Assembly (NCBI RefSeq): GCF_029338355.1
Contig: NZ_CP119802.1
Coordinates: forward strand, 310,001 to 374,000
Direction: 5' to 3'
Origin: Halosegnis marinus
Lineage (GTDB): Archaea > Halobacteriota > Halobacteria > Halobacteriales > Haloarculaceae
DNA length: 64,000 nucleotides
A model generated the notes under the pieces. It saw only the letters and a list, made by a program, of their open reading frames with translations, was not told where the DNA came from and ran no database searches. This document shows positions 1-8,739 of this stretch, piece by piece. Numbering within the stretch: the first letter of the stretch is position 1; each line of letters begins with the position of its first letter. The position numbers and the translations under genes were made by a program.

Positions 1-2
1 CG

Positions 3-77
3 CGCGACGAGCGGACCGCGGAGCGCGCGGGCGTGGAGTTCGCCTACGTCGAGGAGTGGCTCGACCGGGTGGGCTGA
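3..77 (+). CDS. 3' end of an unidentified gene (partial)
   Basis: The first 77 bases read as an open frame ending in TGA; only the last 24 residues are inside the window (ending in WLDRVG). The acidic composition and third-position GC fit a real haloarchaeal gene end. A T-run (CCTTTTT, about 83-89) follows shortly after the stop and could terminate the transcript. The product cannot be identified from so short a tail. Confidence 0.5.
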   Translation, partial: RDERTAERAGVEFAYVEEWLDRVG

Positions 78-150
78 CACCCCCTCCTTTTTCGCGGCGG
101 CCGGGCGAACCTGACGACCATGTCATCCGACGGGCGGACGAGAGGTGCCG

Positions 151-378
151 ATGAACGACGCCGGACGGACCCCGCGCGAGTGGGCCGCGCTGTTCCTGTT
201 GGTGGTCGGCGGGGCGGCGCTGGTCCTCGCCGTTCCGGGCCGGCACGAGTCGCTCGCGGTCGAGTTCGGCTACCGAGGGGCCGAGCCGTATCTCTACACG
301 ACGGCGGTCGCGGGCATCGTCGGGTCGCTCGCGGCACACCCCGAGCGGTCGGTACTCGGCGGATTCGGGGGCGACTAG
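151..378 (+). CDS. small membrane protein, unknown function
   Basis: A 75-residue protein with one clear hydrophobic helix (about residues 12-30) and a weaker one (about 48-62), so probably one or two membrane spans. I chose the ATG at 151 because a Shine-Dalgarno-like GAGGTG lies just before it; an in-frame GTG at 145 is the alternative. Its stop codon shares the tetranucleotide CTAG with the stop of the convergent gene on the other strand. I do not recognise the family. Confidence 0.55.
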   Translation: MNDAGRTPREWAALFLLVVGGAALVLAVPGRHESLAVEFGYRGAEPYLYTTAVAGIVGSLAAHPERSVLGGFGGD

Positions 379-623
379 TCGGCCTCGCGGTCGGCGGCGC
401 GGCGGCGCGCGAGGAGGTAGACGACGACGGCGGTGAGGAACCAGACGACGGCGCCGACGCGGACGGCGAACAGCGCCTTGTCGCCCCACGTCGGGAGCGC
501 GACGCCCGTCGAGGCGACGGCGACGACGGGGGCGCCGACGACGATGGTGGCGACGAAGGTGACCTGCATCACCCACGCGAAGTCCACCCCGTCGGGGTCG
601 CTCGTCTCGACGCGCTCGGGCAT
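375..623 (-). CDS. two-helix membrane protein (DUF5822-like)
   Basis: An 82-residue protein with two transmembrane segments (about residues 18-40 and 50-72) and a basic, then acidic, C-terminal tail (ARRRAADREAD), which suggests two helices with the tail in the cytoplasm. It resembles the haloarchaeal family I remember as DUF5822. The ATG at 623 has a TATA-like CGCTTACC on the minus strand about 26 bases upstream (645-653). A much longer frame extends upstream on this strand through panB, but that is a GC-driven artefact. Function unknown. Confidence 0.7.
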   Translation of the reverse strand: MPERVETSDPDGVDFAWVMQVTFVATIVVGAPVVAVASTGVALPTWGDKALFAVRVGAVVWFLTAVVVYLLARRRAADREAD

Positions 624-687
624 GGTCGGCCTCGGGACGCGCGGCGGTAAGCGGTTACGGTCCGGGGCCAGCGGGGGCGATGCCGGG

Positions 688-697
688 GCTTTATCGC
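688..697 (+). promoter_or_regulatory. TATA box of panB
   Basis: GGCTTTATCG lies about 28 bases before the panB ATG at 720, the spacing expected for a leaderless haloarchaeal transcript. No Shine-Dalgarno sequence is seen between them. Confidence 0.6.
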
Positions 698-719
698 GCC
701 GCGCGGCCGACCCGGGAGT

Positions 720-1526
720 ATGCGAGCGAAGGACATCCGCGCGAAGGCAGGCGTGGAGCCCGTCACGATGCTCACCGCCTACGACGCCCCCACCGCCGAG
801 GTGGTCGACGAGGCCGGGGTCGATATGATCCTCGTCGGCGACTCCGTCGGCAACACCCAGCTCGGCTACGACTCCACGCTCCCCGTGACGCTCGACGAGA
901 CGGCGAGCCACACGGCCGCCGTCGCCCGCGCGACGGAGAACGCGCTCGTCGTCGCGGACATGCCGTTCCTCTCGTACGGCGCGAGCCTCGAGACGGGCGT
1001 CGAGAACTGCGGCCGGATGCTGAAGGAGGCCGGCGCGGACGCTGTGAAACTGGAGTGCGGTCCCCACACGGTGGAACTCACCGACCGGCTGACGGACCTC
1101 GGCGTCCCCGTGCAGGCCCACCTCGGGCTCACGCCCCAGCACGAGAACGAGACGGGGCTGTTCCGCCAGGGGACCGACGGCGAGGCGGCCCGCGAGATAG
1201 CCGACCTCGCCGCGGCCCACGAGGAGGCGGGCGCGTTCTCGCTCGTCCTCGAACACGTGCCCGCGAACCTCGCCGCGGCCGTGACCGACGACCTCGAGAT
1301 ACCGACCATCGGCATCGGGGCCGGCCCGGACTGCGACGGGCAGGTGCTCGTCGTGGACGAGGTGCTCGGCCGGTCGACCGGCACGGCGCCGTTCTCGAAG
1401 TCGTGGGGCGACGTGCGCGGCGAGATGGAGCGGGCCGTCGCCGGCTACAAGGACGACGTGGAGTCGGGGGACTTCCCCGCCGCGGAGCACTCCCACTACG
1501 AGGAGCGGCTGGACGACGTTTACTGA
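720..1526 (+). CDS. panB: 3-methyl-2-oxobutanoate hydroxymethyltransferase
   Basis: PanB (268 residues, normal length) transfers a one-carbon unit from 5,10-methylene tetrahydropterin to 2-oxoisovalerate to give ketopantoate, the first committed step to pantothenate and coenzyme A. The protein begins in the family's usual way (DIRAKAG...VTMLTAYDAPTA), carries the metal-binding VGDSVGN segment near residues 39-45, the GAVKLE-like segment (DAVKLECG), and the catalytic glutamate in LEHVP (E178). The gene is cytosolic, monocistronic by appearance, and ends in a 7-base convergent overlap with the next gene. Archaea normally complete the pathway with pantoate kinase and phosphopantothenate synthetase; neither is nearby. 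Confidence 0.95.
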   Translation: MRAKDIRAKAGVEPVTMLTAYDAPTAEVVDEAGVDMILVGDSVGNTQLGYDSTLPVTLDETASHTAAVARATENALVVADMPFLSYGASLETGVENCGRMLKEAGADAVKLECGPHTVELTDRLTDLGVPVQAHLGLTPQHENETGLFRQGTDGEAAREIADLAAAHEEAGAFSLVLEHVPANLAAAVTDDLEIPTIGIGAGPDCDGQVLVVDEVLGRSTGTAPFSKSWGDVRGEMERAVAGYKDDVESGDFPAAEHSHYEERLDDVY

Positions 1527-2272
1527 GCGAGGAAGGCCGCGACGCGGTCGTTCCACGCGCCGGGCCGCTCCAGCATCGACAGGTGCGCGCAGTCGTCGAG
1601 CAGCGCGACCTCGCAGTCCGGCAGTTCCGCGCCGAGGTACTCCGTGAACGAGGGCGGCGTCATCCCGTCGTGTTCGCCCGTTATCGCGAGCGAGCGCGTC
1701 CCGACCTCGTCCAGTCGGTCGCGGGCGTCGAACGCGTCGCAGGTGCGGAAGTCCCGCTCCGTGACCGCCGCCCCCGCGTCGCGCATCGCGGCGGCCGCGC
1801 GCTCGACGGGCGCGCTCGCGGGGTCGTGAAAGAGCAGGTCGGGCGCCGACAGCGCCTCGACGGCCGCGTCGAAGTCGCTCCCGATGAGGCCGAGCAGGTC
1901 GTCGCCGACGCCGAGTTTCGCGCCCGTGCCACACAGCACGAGCGCGTCGGGGGAGAGGCCGTGTTCGAGGACGGCCCACAGCGCGACGGCCCCGCCCATC
2001 GAGTTCCCGACGACGGCCCGCGCCCCCGTCTCGTCGGCGACGGCGACGACGTCCCGGGCGTACGTATCGAGCGTCTCCTCGCCCGGCGCGAGGTCCGCGT
2101 CGTCGCTCTCCCCGTGCCCGGTCAGGTCCACCGCGACCGCGGGCGGCAGTCGCTCGTCCTCCTGTTCCACCCACAGGCGGCCGTCGCCGCCCGCGCCGTG
2201 GACGTAGAGGACGGGGTCGTCGCCGTTCCCTCGATACGCGAGCGTCCGCCCGTCGCGCGTCAGCGTCTCCAT
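1520..2272 (-). CDS. alpha/beta-fold hydrolase
   Basis: A 250-residue alpha/beta hydrolase. The oxyanion region HGAGG (about 25-29), nucleophile elbow GNSMGG (S91), an acid residue in GEHDG (D202) and the histidine in DCAHLSM (H230) give a complete Ser-Asp-His triad. DLTGHGES (about 49-56) is the usual loop after strand 4. Such proteins are esterases, lipases or C-C hydrolases; the substrate cannot be inferred here. No signal peptide, so cytosolic. I chose the METLT start at 2272; a longer frame to 2368 begins with an Arg-rich non-native segment. Confidence 0.85.
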   Translation of the reverse strand: METLTRDGRTLAYRGNGDDPVLYVHGAGGDGRLWVEQEDERLPPAVAVDLTGHGESDDADLAPGEETLDTYARDVVAVADETGARAVVGNSMGGAVALWAVLEHGLSPDALVLCGTGAKLGVGDDLLGLIGSDFDAAVEALSAPDLLFHDPASAPVERAAAAMRDAGAAVTERDFRTCDAFDARDRLDEVGTRSLAITGEHDGMTPPSFTEYLGAELPDCEVALLDDCAHLSMLERPGAWNDRVAAFLAQ

Positions 2273-2384
2273 GGCCGGGCGACGAACCGGCGGGGCTTGA
2301 AGCCGCCGACGCGCTCTTGTCCGCCGAACCGCAAACAAAGGACGAGCCCGCTGTTTATTACAAACCACCCATGGCTGGCAAAGG

Positions 2385-2392
2385 TTTATATA
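2385..2392 (+). promoter_or_regulatory. strong TATA box of the cdc48 operon
   Basis: TTTATATA, preceded by a purine-rich AAAGG that suits a BRE element, lies 26-33 bases before the ATG at 2418. This is one of the best archaeal promoter matches in the window and predicts a leaderless or nearly leaderless mRNA. Confidence 0.75.
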
Positions 2393-2401
2393 CTAAGACA
2401 A

Positions 2402-2416
2402 CTAACTTGGAGTTAG
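2402..2416 (+). promoter_or_regulatory. inverted repeat at the transcription start (possible operator)
   Basis: CTAACT-TGG-AGTTAG is a perfect 6-base inverted repeat with a 3-base centre, placed between the TATA box and the ATG of the next gene. A protein bound here would block RNA polymerase, so it is a candidate repressor site. It could also form a small hairpin in DNA or RNA if transcription starts upstream of it. Confidence 0.45.
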
Positions 2417-2417
2417 C

Positions 2418-2660
2418 ATGAACGAGTTTCAGGAGCGGTCCGCCCGCCGCGAGAACGTCGTCGGTACCCGCTACGAGGAGGACGGCAGCACCGTTCTCGT
2501 CGCCGACCTCGGCCCCGACGTCGAGGGGAGCGTGGACGTGGTCGACGGCACCGCGATGGTCGTCGTCGGGGACGACCAGTACGAGTTCGACGTGCCCGAC
2601 GGTCGCGCGACCGCGCGGCTCAACAACGGCGTCGTCACCGTGGAGGTGACCCGCGAATGA
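2418..2660 (+). CDS. small HSP20-like protein coupled to Cdc48 (DUF7127-like)
   Basis: An 80-residue acidic protein with alternating beta-strand pattern ([35 protein letters not shown]) that resembles the C-terminal part of an HSP20/alpha-crystallin sandwich; I remember it as the haloarchaeal DUF7127 family. It overlaps the start of the following AAA ATPase gene by four bases (ATGA), so the two are translationally coupled. The pairing suggests a substrate-recognition or holdase role for the unfoldase, but that is inference. The start is fixed by the TATA box about 28 bases upstream. Confidence 0.75.
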   Translation: MNEFQERSARRENVVGTRYEEDGSTVLVADLGPDVEGSVDVVDGTAMVVVGDDQYEFDVPDGRATARLNNGVVTVEVTRE

Positions 2661-4933
2661 GCGCCGACCTCGTCGTCAAGCCGATGAAGCAGAGCGAGGC
2701 CGGCCGCGGCCTCGCCGCCGTCGACCGCGAGGCGATGGAGGAGCTCGGCCTGGAGAACGGCGACTACGTCGTCATCGCCGGCAAGGACGGGCGCGCCGTC
2801 GCGCGCGTCTGGCCCGGCTACCCCGAGGACACCGGCACGGGTATCGTCCGCATCGACGGGCGGCTCCGCTCGGAGGCCGGCGTCGGCATCGACGACCGCG
2901 TCGAGCTGGAGAAGGCCGACGTGAAGCCCGCGAAGGCCATCACCGTCGCGCTCCCCTCCAACCTCCGTATCCGCGGCAACATCGGCGGCCCCATCCGCGA
3001 CAAGCTCTCGGGGCAGGCCGTCACCCGCGGCCAGCAGGTGCCCTTCAGCTTCGGCTTCGGCGCCTTCTCGTCGATGGGCGGCCAGCAGATACCGATGCGC
3101 ATCGCCGACACCGACCCCGCCGGGACGGTCGTCGTGACCGACTCGACGGAGGTCGAGGTGTCGGAGAAGCCGGCCGAGCAGATCGTCGGCGAGAGCGGCG
3201 ACCGCTCCGGCGGCGACGGCGGCACGCCCTCCGTCACCTACGAGGACATCGGCGGGCTCGACGACGAGCTCGAACAGGTCCGCGAGATGATAGAGCTCCC
3301 GATGCGCCACCCCGAGCTGTTCCAGCAGCTCGGCATCGAGCCGCCGAAGGGCGTCCTCCTCCACGGCCCGCCGGGCACGGGGAAGACCCTCATCGCCAAG
3401 GCCGTCGCCAACGAGATAGACGCCTACTTCACCGACATCTCCGGGCCGGAGATCATGTCGAAGTACTACGGCGAGTCCGAGGAACAGCTCCGCGAGGTGT
3501 TCGAGGAGGCCGAGGAGAACCAGCCGGCCATCGTCTTCATCGACGAGCTCGACTCCATCGCGCCCAAGCGCGGCGAGACCTCCGGCGACGTGGAGCGTCG
3601 CGTCGTCGCCCAGCTACTCTCGATGATGGACGGGCTGGACGAGCGCGGGCAGGTCACCGTCATCGGCGCGACGAACCGCGTCGACGCCATCGACCCCGCC
3701 CTGCGCCGCGGCGGCCGGTTCGACCGCGAGATAGAGGTCGGCGTCCCGGACAAGCAGGGCCGCAAGGAGATCATGCAGGTCCACACGCGGGGGATGCCGC
3801 TGGCCGACGACGTGGACCTCGACCAGTACGCCGACTCCACGCACGGCTTCGTCGGCGCGGACCTCGAATCGCTGGCGAAGGAGGGCGCGATGAACGCGCT
3901 CCGGCGCGTCCGCCCGCAGCTCGACCTCGAATCCGACGAGATAGACGCCGAGGTGCTCGACGCCATCGAGGTGACCGAGGCGGACTTCAAGGACGCGATG
4001 AAGGGCATCACGCCCTCCGCGATGCGCGAGGTGTTCGTCGAGGTGCCCGACGTGACGTGGAACGACGTCGGCGGGCTCGACGACACGAAGGAACGGCTCC
4101 GCGAGACGGTCCAGTGGCCGCTCGACTACCCCGAGGTGTTCGAGCAGATGGACCTCGAAGCCGCCAAGGGCGTGCTGATGTACGGCCCGCCGGGCACGGG
4201 GAAGACCCTGCTCGCGAAGGCCGTCGCCAACGAGGCGGAGTCGAACTTCATCTCCATCAAGGGGCCGGAGCTGCTCAACAAGTACGTCGGCGAGTCCGAG
4301 AAGGGCGTCCGCGAGGTGTTCGAGAAGGCGCGGTCGAACGCCCCGACCGTCGTCTTCTTCGACGAGATAGACGCCATCGCGGGCCAGCGCGGCCGCAACA
4401 TGAGCGACTCGGGCGTCGGCGAGCGCGTCGTCTCCCAGCTGCTCACCGAGCTCGACGGGCTGGAGGAGCTGGAGGACGTGGTCGTCGTCGCGACGACGAA
4501 CCGCCCGGACCTCATCGACTCGGCGCTGCTGCGGCCGGGCCGGCTCGACCGCCACGTCCACGTCCCCGTCCCGGACGAGGACGGTCGCCGGAAGATATTC
4601 GAGGTCCACACGCGCTCGAAGCCGCTGGCCGACGACGTGGACCTCGACGCGCTCGCCCGGCGCACGGAGGGGTACGTCGGCGCGGACATCGAGGCCGTCT
4701 GCCGCGAGGCGTCGATGGCTGCGACCCGCGAGTTCATCAACTCCGTCGCGCCCGAGGACGCCGAGACCTCCGTCGGCAACGTCCGGGTCACGATGGACCA
4801 CTTCGAGCACGCGCTCGGCGAGGTGCGGGCCTCGGTGGACGAGGACATGCGTCGCCGCTACGACGAGATGGAGGAGGACTTCGGCAAGGACACCCGCGAG
4901 GCCGAAACCGAGGTCTCCCGGACGTTCCAGTAG
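2657..4933 (+). CDS. Cdc48/VAT-type AAA+ unfoldase
   Basis: A 758-residue AAA ATPase of the Cdc48/p97/VAT family, which unfolds proteins and is thought to feed the archaeal proteasome. Residues 1-180 form the N domain (double-psi barrel plus Cdc48 domain 2). D1 has Walker A GPPGTGKT at 237-244 and Walker B IVFIDE at 292-297; D2 has Walker A at 510-517 and Walker B VFFDEID with D569/E570. Both rings have the arginine-containing GRFDRE/GRLDRH region, so both look ATP-competent. The acidic C-terminus is typical. It is the second gene of an operon with the small HSP20-like gene. Haloarchaea often carry several Cdc48 paralogues, so this copy may be specialised. Confidence 0.95.
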   Translation: MSADLVVKPMKQSEAGRGLAAVDREAMEELGLENGDYVVIAGKDGRAVARVWPGYPEDTGTGIVRIDGRLRSEAGVGIDDRVELEKADVKPAKAITVALPSNLRIRGNIGGPIRDKLSGQAVTRGQQVPFSFGFGAFSSMGGQQIPMRIADTDPAGTVVVTDSTEVEVSEKPAEQIVGESGDRSGGDGGTPSVTYEDIGGLDDELEQVREMIELPMRHPELFQQLGIEPPKGVLLHGPPGTGKTLIAKAVANEIDAYFTDISGPEIMSKYYGESEEQLREVFEEAEENQPAIVFIDELDSIAPKRGETSGDVERRVVAQLLSMMDGLDERGQVTVIGATNRVDAIDPALRRGGRFDREIEVGVPDKQGRKEIMQVHTRGMPLADDVDLDQYADSTHGFVGADLESLAKEGAMNALRRVRPQLDLESDEIDAEVLDAIEVTEADFKDAMKGITPSAMREVFVEVPDVTWNDVGGLDDTKERLRETVQWPLDYPEVFEQMDLEAAKGVLMYGPPGTGKTLLAKAVANEAESNFISIKGPELLNKYVGESEKGVREVFEKARSNAPTVVFFDEIDAIAGQRGRNMSDSGVGERVVSQLLTELDGLEELEDVVVVATTNRPDLIDSALLRPGRLDRHVHVPVPDEDGRRKIFEVHTRSKPLADDVDLDALARRTEGYVGADIEAVCREASMAATREFINSVAPEDAETSVGNVRVTMDHFEHALGEVRASVDEDMRRRYDEMEEDFGKDTREAETEVSRTFQ

Positions 4934-5065
4934 CGCCGCCGACTTCCCGACCTTTTTCGCCGTCCGAACGCCCGCGACGGGCGAGCCGCCCGACGTAGCC
5001 GCGAACCGTTTCGCGCGCGCCCGTCCCGGCGTCACCGTTTTGGTCTCCCGGCCGAACGTACACTC

Positions 5066-5419
5066 ATGAGCTCAGCCGAGACCGCGCCGCCGGTCGACAT
5101 CACCGAACCCGCCGCCGAGCAGGCGCTCGACCTGCTCACCGGCGAGGGGATGGATACGGACGAGGCGGGACTGCGGCTGTTCGTCCAGCAGGGGGGCTGT
5201 GCGGGGCTTTCGTACGGGATGCGCTTCGACAACGAGCCGGAGGAGGACGACACCATCGTGGAGGGGAACGGCCTGCGCGTCTTCGTCGACCCCGCGAGCC
5301 TGAAGTACATCGGCGGCTCCGTCCTCGACTTCGAGGGCGGCCTCCAGGGGAAGGGGTTCTCCGTCGAGAACCCGAACGCCGAGAGCGAGTGCGGCTGCGG
5401 CGAGAGCTTCCGAACGTAA
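5066..5419 (+). CDS. HesB/IscA-type iron-sulfur protein
   Basis: A 117-residue A-type iron-sulfur carrier, which holds or delivers Fe-S clusters to target enzymes in the cytosol. The three conserved cysteines are present: C45 in GGCAGLSYG, and C109 and C111 in ECGCGESF. The family fold is short and this length is normal; the N-terminal 10 residues are a variable extension. A weak TATA-like CCGTTTTGG lies about 27 bases before the ATG. No suf genes are adjacent. Confidence 0.9.
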   Translation: MSSAETAPPVDITEPAAEQALDLLTGEGMDTDEAGLRLFVQQGGCAGLSYGMRFDNEPEEDDTIVEGNGLRVFVDPASLKYIGGSVLDFEGGLQGKGFSVENPNAESECGCGESFRT

Positions 5420-5451
5420 CGGCCGCTGGCGGGCTCTCGAAAGCGAAAGGA

Positions 5452-5472
5452 GGCGGTCCCGTCGGGACCGCC
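5452..5472. terminator. perfect hairpin between convergent genes
   Basis: GGCGGTCCC, a 3-base GTC loop and GGGACCGCC form a perfect 9-base stem. It sits between the stop codons of the HesB gene (plus) and the dodecin gene (minus). TTCTTCTCC follows on the plus strand and CCTTTCGCTTTC on the minus strand, so it may serve as a bidirectional terminator. Confidence 0.55.
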
Positions 5473-5507
5473 GGTCGTCGGCGCGGCGCGTTCTTCTCCT
5501 GAAGCGA

Positions 5508-5705
5508 CTACTCCAACTCGAACGCGACTTCCACTTCCGCCTGGTACTCGCGGCCCTCGACCGAGCCGACCTCGACGCCCATCTCCGCGACCTCGACCCA
5601 CTGGACGTTGTCCAGGGTCTCCTCCGCGCGGTCGACGGCGTCGTCCACCGCGTGGTCGAAGCTCTCGGTACTGCGTCCGACCAGCGTGATCTTCTTGAAC
5701 ACCAT
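5508..5705 (-). CDS. dodecin (flavin storage protein)
   Basis: A 65-residue dodecin. Twelve subunits form a hollow sphere that binds flavins in pairs; in haloarchaea the ligand is riboflavin or lumichrome, and the protein buffers free flavin and quenches its photochemistry. The flavin-stacking tryptophan (W36 in NVQWVEV) and the hydrogen-bonding glutamine (Q55) are both present. MVFKKI is the typical start. The gene stands alone; a riboflavin-pathway reductase occurs in this window at 37.9 kb but is not linked. Confidence 0.93.
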   Translation of the reverse strand: MVFKKITLVGRSTESFDHAVDDAVDRAEETLDNVQWVEVAEMGVEVGSVEGREYQAEVEVAFELE

Positions 5706-5739
5706 GGCGTCCGGACGGTCCCGGCGCTCGGTCGTAAAG

Positions 5740-6447
5740 CTATGCCCCGTCCTCGCGCCGCTCCAGCCGGTCGGCGAGCGCGCCGACCACGTCCGAGAGG
5801 TGGGCGGTGCCCCAGACGGCGACGACCACCGCGCCGACGGAGTCGAACACGAGGTCGAGCAGCGTGTCGTCGAGGCCGTACTGGGTGAGTATCGTCCCCT
5901 CGCTGCCGGCGAGCGCGGCGACCTCGCCGATGGTGAACTCAAGTACCTCCCAGAAGACGCCGAAGGCGAGCGTGACGAGCAGGATGAAGACGAACATGAA
6001 CTGCGGGGGCAGGCGCACGTCGGGGCTGTGGACGTCGACCGCGCGCGCGACGGAGTAGCCGGCGGCGGCGACGACGCTGGCCGACAGCGCGTGGGTCATG
6101 TGGTCCCACCACCACGTCTCCTTGTAGAAACTGCCGTCCGTGACCGGGATACCGACGGCGTTGAGTCCCCCGACGACGGGCGCGGGCAGGCCGACGGTGC
6201 CGAGCGCGTGGAGGAACACCGCAGCCGTTATCCACAGCGTCAGGCCGGCGTCCATCGGGATGCCGTAGTCGCGTTCGAGCAGGCCGGGCGCGCGGGTGAC
6301 GGCGATGCCGACGAGGCTGTTGACGACGATGCCGGTGTTGCCGCGGTCCAGCCCGATGAAGAACATCCCGAGCAGCCCGACCTCCATCGCGCGGACGAGC
6401 AGGCGCTGGTTCGACTCCGAGAGGCCGATGCGGTCGCGGACGTTCAC
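5740..6447 (-). CDS. polytopic membrane protein (YjdF/DUF2238-like)
   Basis: A 235-residue membrane protein with about six hydrophobic segments. The stretch [12 protein letters not shown] followed by GVFWEVLEF resembles the conserved W-D-x-x-x-H ... E-x-x-E/W pattern of YjdF/DUF2238 proteins, whose role is unknown. It overlaps the end of the upstream membrane-protein gene by four bases (6444-6447), so the two form a coupled pair. No catalytic function can be claimed. Confidence 0.6.
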   Translation of the reverse strand: MNVRDRIGLSESNQRLLVRAMEVGLLGMFFIGLDRGNTGIVVNSLVGIAVTRAPGLLERDYGIPMDAGLTLWITAAVFLHALGTVGLPAPVVGGLNAVGIPVTDGSFYKETWWWDHMTHALSASVVAAAGYSVARAVDVHSPDVRLPPQFMFVFILLVTLAFGVFWEVLEFTIGEVAALAGSEGTILTQYGLDDTLLDLVFDSVGAVVVAVWGTAHLSDVVGALADRLERREDGA

Positions 6448-7091
6448 GGCGCCACCTCCTCCATGGCGTCCATCACGGCTTCCCCGCGGTGTCGCCGCCG
6501 GAAGTAGAACTCGAACAGCGCGCCCGCGCCGACGCCGGCGAGGAAGGAGGCGACGAACTCAAGCATGAGGTCGCGCTCGGCCGCGGCGAGCGCCGCCTCG
6601 GACGCGCCGGCGCCGCCCGGCGGGAGCAACAGCGTCGTCCCGAGCAGGATGTCGGAGCCGTAGCGGAGGACGGCCCACAGCCCCGCGGCGGCCATCGTGG
6701 TGACGACGACGAAGCCGACGGCGAACCGCTCGTTCATCTCGACGGGGGTGAGTAGGTGGAGTTCGACGGCGACGACGAGCGCGACGGCCGCCACCGCGAC
6801 GTAGGTGACGACGTCGCCGCGCAGCGCCGCGAGTTCAACCATGACGCGCGCGACGAGCGGCAGCGTCGCGAGCGCCAACACCTCCCACGGCAACATCGCC
6901 GTCGGGTCGCGGTACTTCAGCGGCGGGACCAGCGCGAGCGCCACGACGGCGAGCGCGAAGCCGGCCCACAGCGGCGCGACGGCCAGCCCGTTGGCGACGG
7001 CCGCGACGAGGGCGATGCCCACGAGCGCCCACGCGACGGCCGCGTTGGAGCGCGCCTCCTCCAGCACGGTGCCGATTCCCGATTCGCTCAT
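6444..7091 (-). CDS. polytopic membrane protein, unknown family
   Basis: A 215-residue protein with about five to six transmembrane helices, ending in a cytoplasmic Arg-rich stretch (YFRRRHRGEA). It is the first gene of a two-gene unit with the YjdF-like gene; their ATG and stop overlap by four bases. The pairing suggests one membrane complex or pathway, but nothing in the sequence shows a substrate. I do not recognise the family. Confidence 0.6.
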   Translation of the reverse strand: MSESGIGTVLEEARSNAAVAWALVGIALVAAVANGLAVAPLWAGFALAVVALALVPPLKYRDPTAMLPWEVLALATLPLVARVMVELAALRGDVVTYVAVAAVALVVAVELHLLTPVEMNERFAVGFVVVTTMAAAGLWAVLRYGSDILLGTTLLLPPGGAGASEAALAAAERDLMLEFVASFLAGVGAGALFEFYFRRRHRGEAVMDAMEEVAP

Positions 7092-7128
7092 GCCCCCCGT
7101 AGCGGCGCCCCCGTCTTATCTCCGGTGG

Positions 7129-8067
7129 CTACAGCAGGAGGTACGTCCCGGTGTAGGCGACGGCGCCGAGCGTCACCGCGGCGAGGCCGGTCGCCACGAC
7201 GGCGAGCGGGCGCTCGCGCAGGTCGCCGAGCGACGTGGCCTCGACGAGGGGGAGCGGCGCGGCCGCGACGACGCCGACGCCGACGAGCGGGAACACGAAG
7301 TGGTAGGAGACGCCGAGCGTCGGCGGCGGCGCGACGACGGCGAGGCCCGCGAAGCCGAGGCCGAGCGCCGCCCGCCAGCGGAGGTGGGTCCCGAGCGCCG
7401 GCAGGCCGTCGGCGACCCACAGGTAGGCGACGAGGGCGAGCCAGAACGTCGCGAGTTCGAGGTACAGCGGCGCGAGGAGGTTCAGGGTCGCGTCGGCGAA
7501 CGGCTCCGGGCGCGCGCCCACGAGCGTCGCGTCGAGCGGGTAGAGGAAGGCGGGCGGCTCCCCGGTGAGGAGGTCGCCCGGCGGGTGGGTGAGCAGGCCG
7601 ACGGCGGCCGCGGCGGCGACGGCGCGCGGGCCGAAGCCGAGACGGACGCCGAGGGCGGCTATCGCGGCGACGGCGAGGACGAACAGCGCGGTCACGCCGA
7701 CGGCGAGCGCACCGGTGGCGAGGCCCGCGGCGGCGACGAGGCCGCAGAGCACGAGCGCGCCGGCGAGGCGGACGGGGCCGCGCGCGGCGAGCGCGCCGGC
7801 CGCGAGCGCGGCGACCCCCCCGACGAGGAAGGAGTGGGTGACCGCGCGGTGGACGCGCGTGCTGGCGCTCCAGAAGCCGGCCGCGGCGTCCATCGCGCCC
7901 TCGGCGCCGACGAGGCCGACGAGCGCGTAGGCCATGTCCACGTCGGGGGCGAGCCCGAACAGGCCGGCGACGACCCCGACGGAGAGCGACCGCTCGCGCG
8001 ACCACCCGAGCGAGCGGGCGGCCGCCGCGGCGAGCGCGAACGCGACGAGGCCGTGGCCGACGAACAC
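7129..8067 (-). CDS. YdjM/DUF457-like membrane-bound hydrolase family protein
   Basis: A 312-residue membrane protein. It starts VGHGLVAF, has FGLAPDVDMAY (about 30-41) and RVHRAVTHSFLVGG (about 65-78), then LLTHPPGDLLTG: the H, D-x-D and H-x-x-x-H residues are the metal-binding pattern of the YdjM/DUF457 family of membrane metal-dependent hydrolases. The rest is about eight Ala/Leu-rich helices. I set the start at the GTG at 8067, not the longer frame, because a good TATA box lies 25 bases upstream, which would make it leaderless. Substrate unknown. Confidence 0.75.
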   Translation of the reverse strand: MFVGHGLVAFALAAAAARSLGWSRERSLSVGVVAGLFGLAPDVDMAYALVGLVGAEGAMDAAAGFWSASTRVHRAVTHSFLVGGVAALAAGALAARGPVRLAGALVLCGLVAAAGLATGALAVGVTALFVLAVAAIAALGVRLGFGPRAVAAAAAVGLLTHPPGDLLTGEPPAFLYPLDATLVGARPEPFADATLNLLAPLYLELATFWLALVAYLWVADGLPALGTHLRWRAALGLGFAGLAVVAPPPTLGVSYHFVFPLVGVGVVAAAPLPLVEATSLGDLRERPLAVVATGLAAVTLGAVAYTGTYLLL

Positions 8068-8088
8068 GGCCGAGCTACCACTCGTGAG

Positions 8089-8096
8089 GATAAAAG
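8089..8096 (-). promoter_or_regulatory. TATA box deciding the GTG start at 8067
   Basis: On the minus strand CTTTTATC lies about 25 bases before the GTG at 8067. Its position argues against translation starting at the upstream in-frame ATG at 8175. Confidence 0.6.
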
Positions 8097-8122
8097 TCGC
8101 GCGGCGGCCGTGGTAGCCCGTC

Positions 8123-8698
8123 TCAGTCCGCGGCGTCCTTCTTCGTCCACTTCTTCTCGATCTCGGCGTTGGCACGGACGACGGTGTCGCCCTCGACGTC
8201 GAGGCGGGTCTTCCGGAGCTCGATGGCTTTCACCTCGCCGACGGTGCCGCCCACGTCCACGGTGTCGCCGGGCATGAAGTCCGGGTCACGGAGCAGATAG
8301 ACCCCGGCGACCGCGTCGGCTATCATCCCCGACAGCGCGTAGGAGACGCCGAGCGCGATGAAGCCGGTGGCGGTGCCGAGCGACGCCGCGATGCCGTCGA
8401 GGCCGACGAGCGAGAGGAACGACAGCCCCGCGCCGAACACGAGGAAGACGAACACGATGGTGGCGAGGAACTGCCGGTACACCTGGGACTCCTCGGGGAA
8501 CGCGCGCGCCAGCGCCGCGCGGACGAGGAGCATGACGACGCGAACGACGACGGCCGCGACGACGAGGAAGGCGACCCCGGCGACGAGGTCGGGGAGCGCG
8601 CGGACGAGGCCGGCGGCGAACTCCCGGAGCGCGTACTCCACGACGGCGACGAGGTCGCCGGTCGGCGGCGCCCCCGACGATGCCTGTGCGAGTGTCAT
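8123..8698 (-). CDS. small MscS-family mechanosensitive channel
   Basis: A 191-residue protein of the MscS superfamily: three N-terminal transmembrane helices (about 33-60, 78-100, 105-130), the pore-lining glycine/alanine-rich helix with GVSYALSGMIADAVAG, then the beta domain (DPDFMPGDTVDVGGTVGEV). It lacks most of the C-terminal cytoplasmic cage, so it is shorter than E. coli MscS (286). These channels release solutes when membrane tension rises, which matters to a salt-in halophile. Two further MscS-type genes occur in the window. Confidence 0.85.
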   Translation of the reverse strand: MTLAQASSGAPPTGDLVAVVEYALREFAAGLVRALPDLVAGVAFLVVAAVVVRVVMLLVRAALARAFPEESQVYRQFLATIVFVFLVFGAGLSFLSLVGLDGIAASLGTATGFIALGVSYALSGMIADAVAGVYLLRDPDFMPGDTVDVGGTVGEVKAIELRKTRLDVEGDTVVRANAEIEKKWTKKDAAD

Positions 8699-8739
8699 AC
8701 CGTCGCTGGGACCGCCGGCCCCGAAAAGCTACCTGCCCG

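Noticed and set aside
120-650. 176-codon frame at the left end on the plus strand
   Set aside because: It overlaps two better small genes in other frames and is Arg/Gly/Asp-rich without motif.
375-2174. 599-codon open frame on the minus strand covering panB
   Set aside because: It is the antisense shadow of panB and the hydrolase; its translation is Arg-rich. Only the last 82 codons (375-623) look like a protein.
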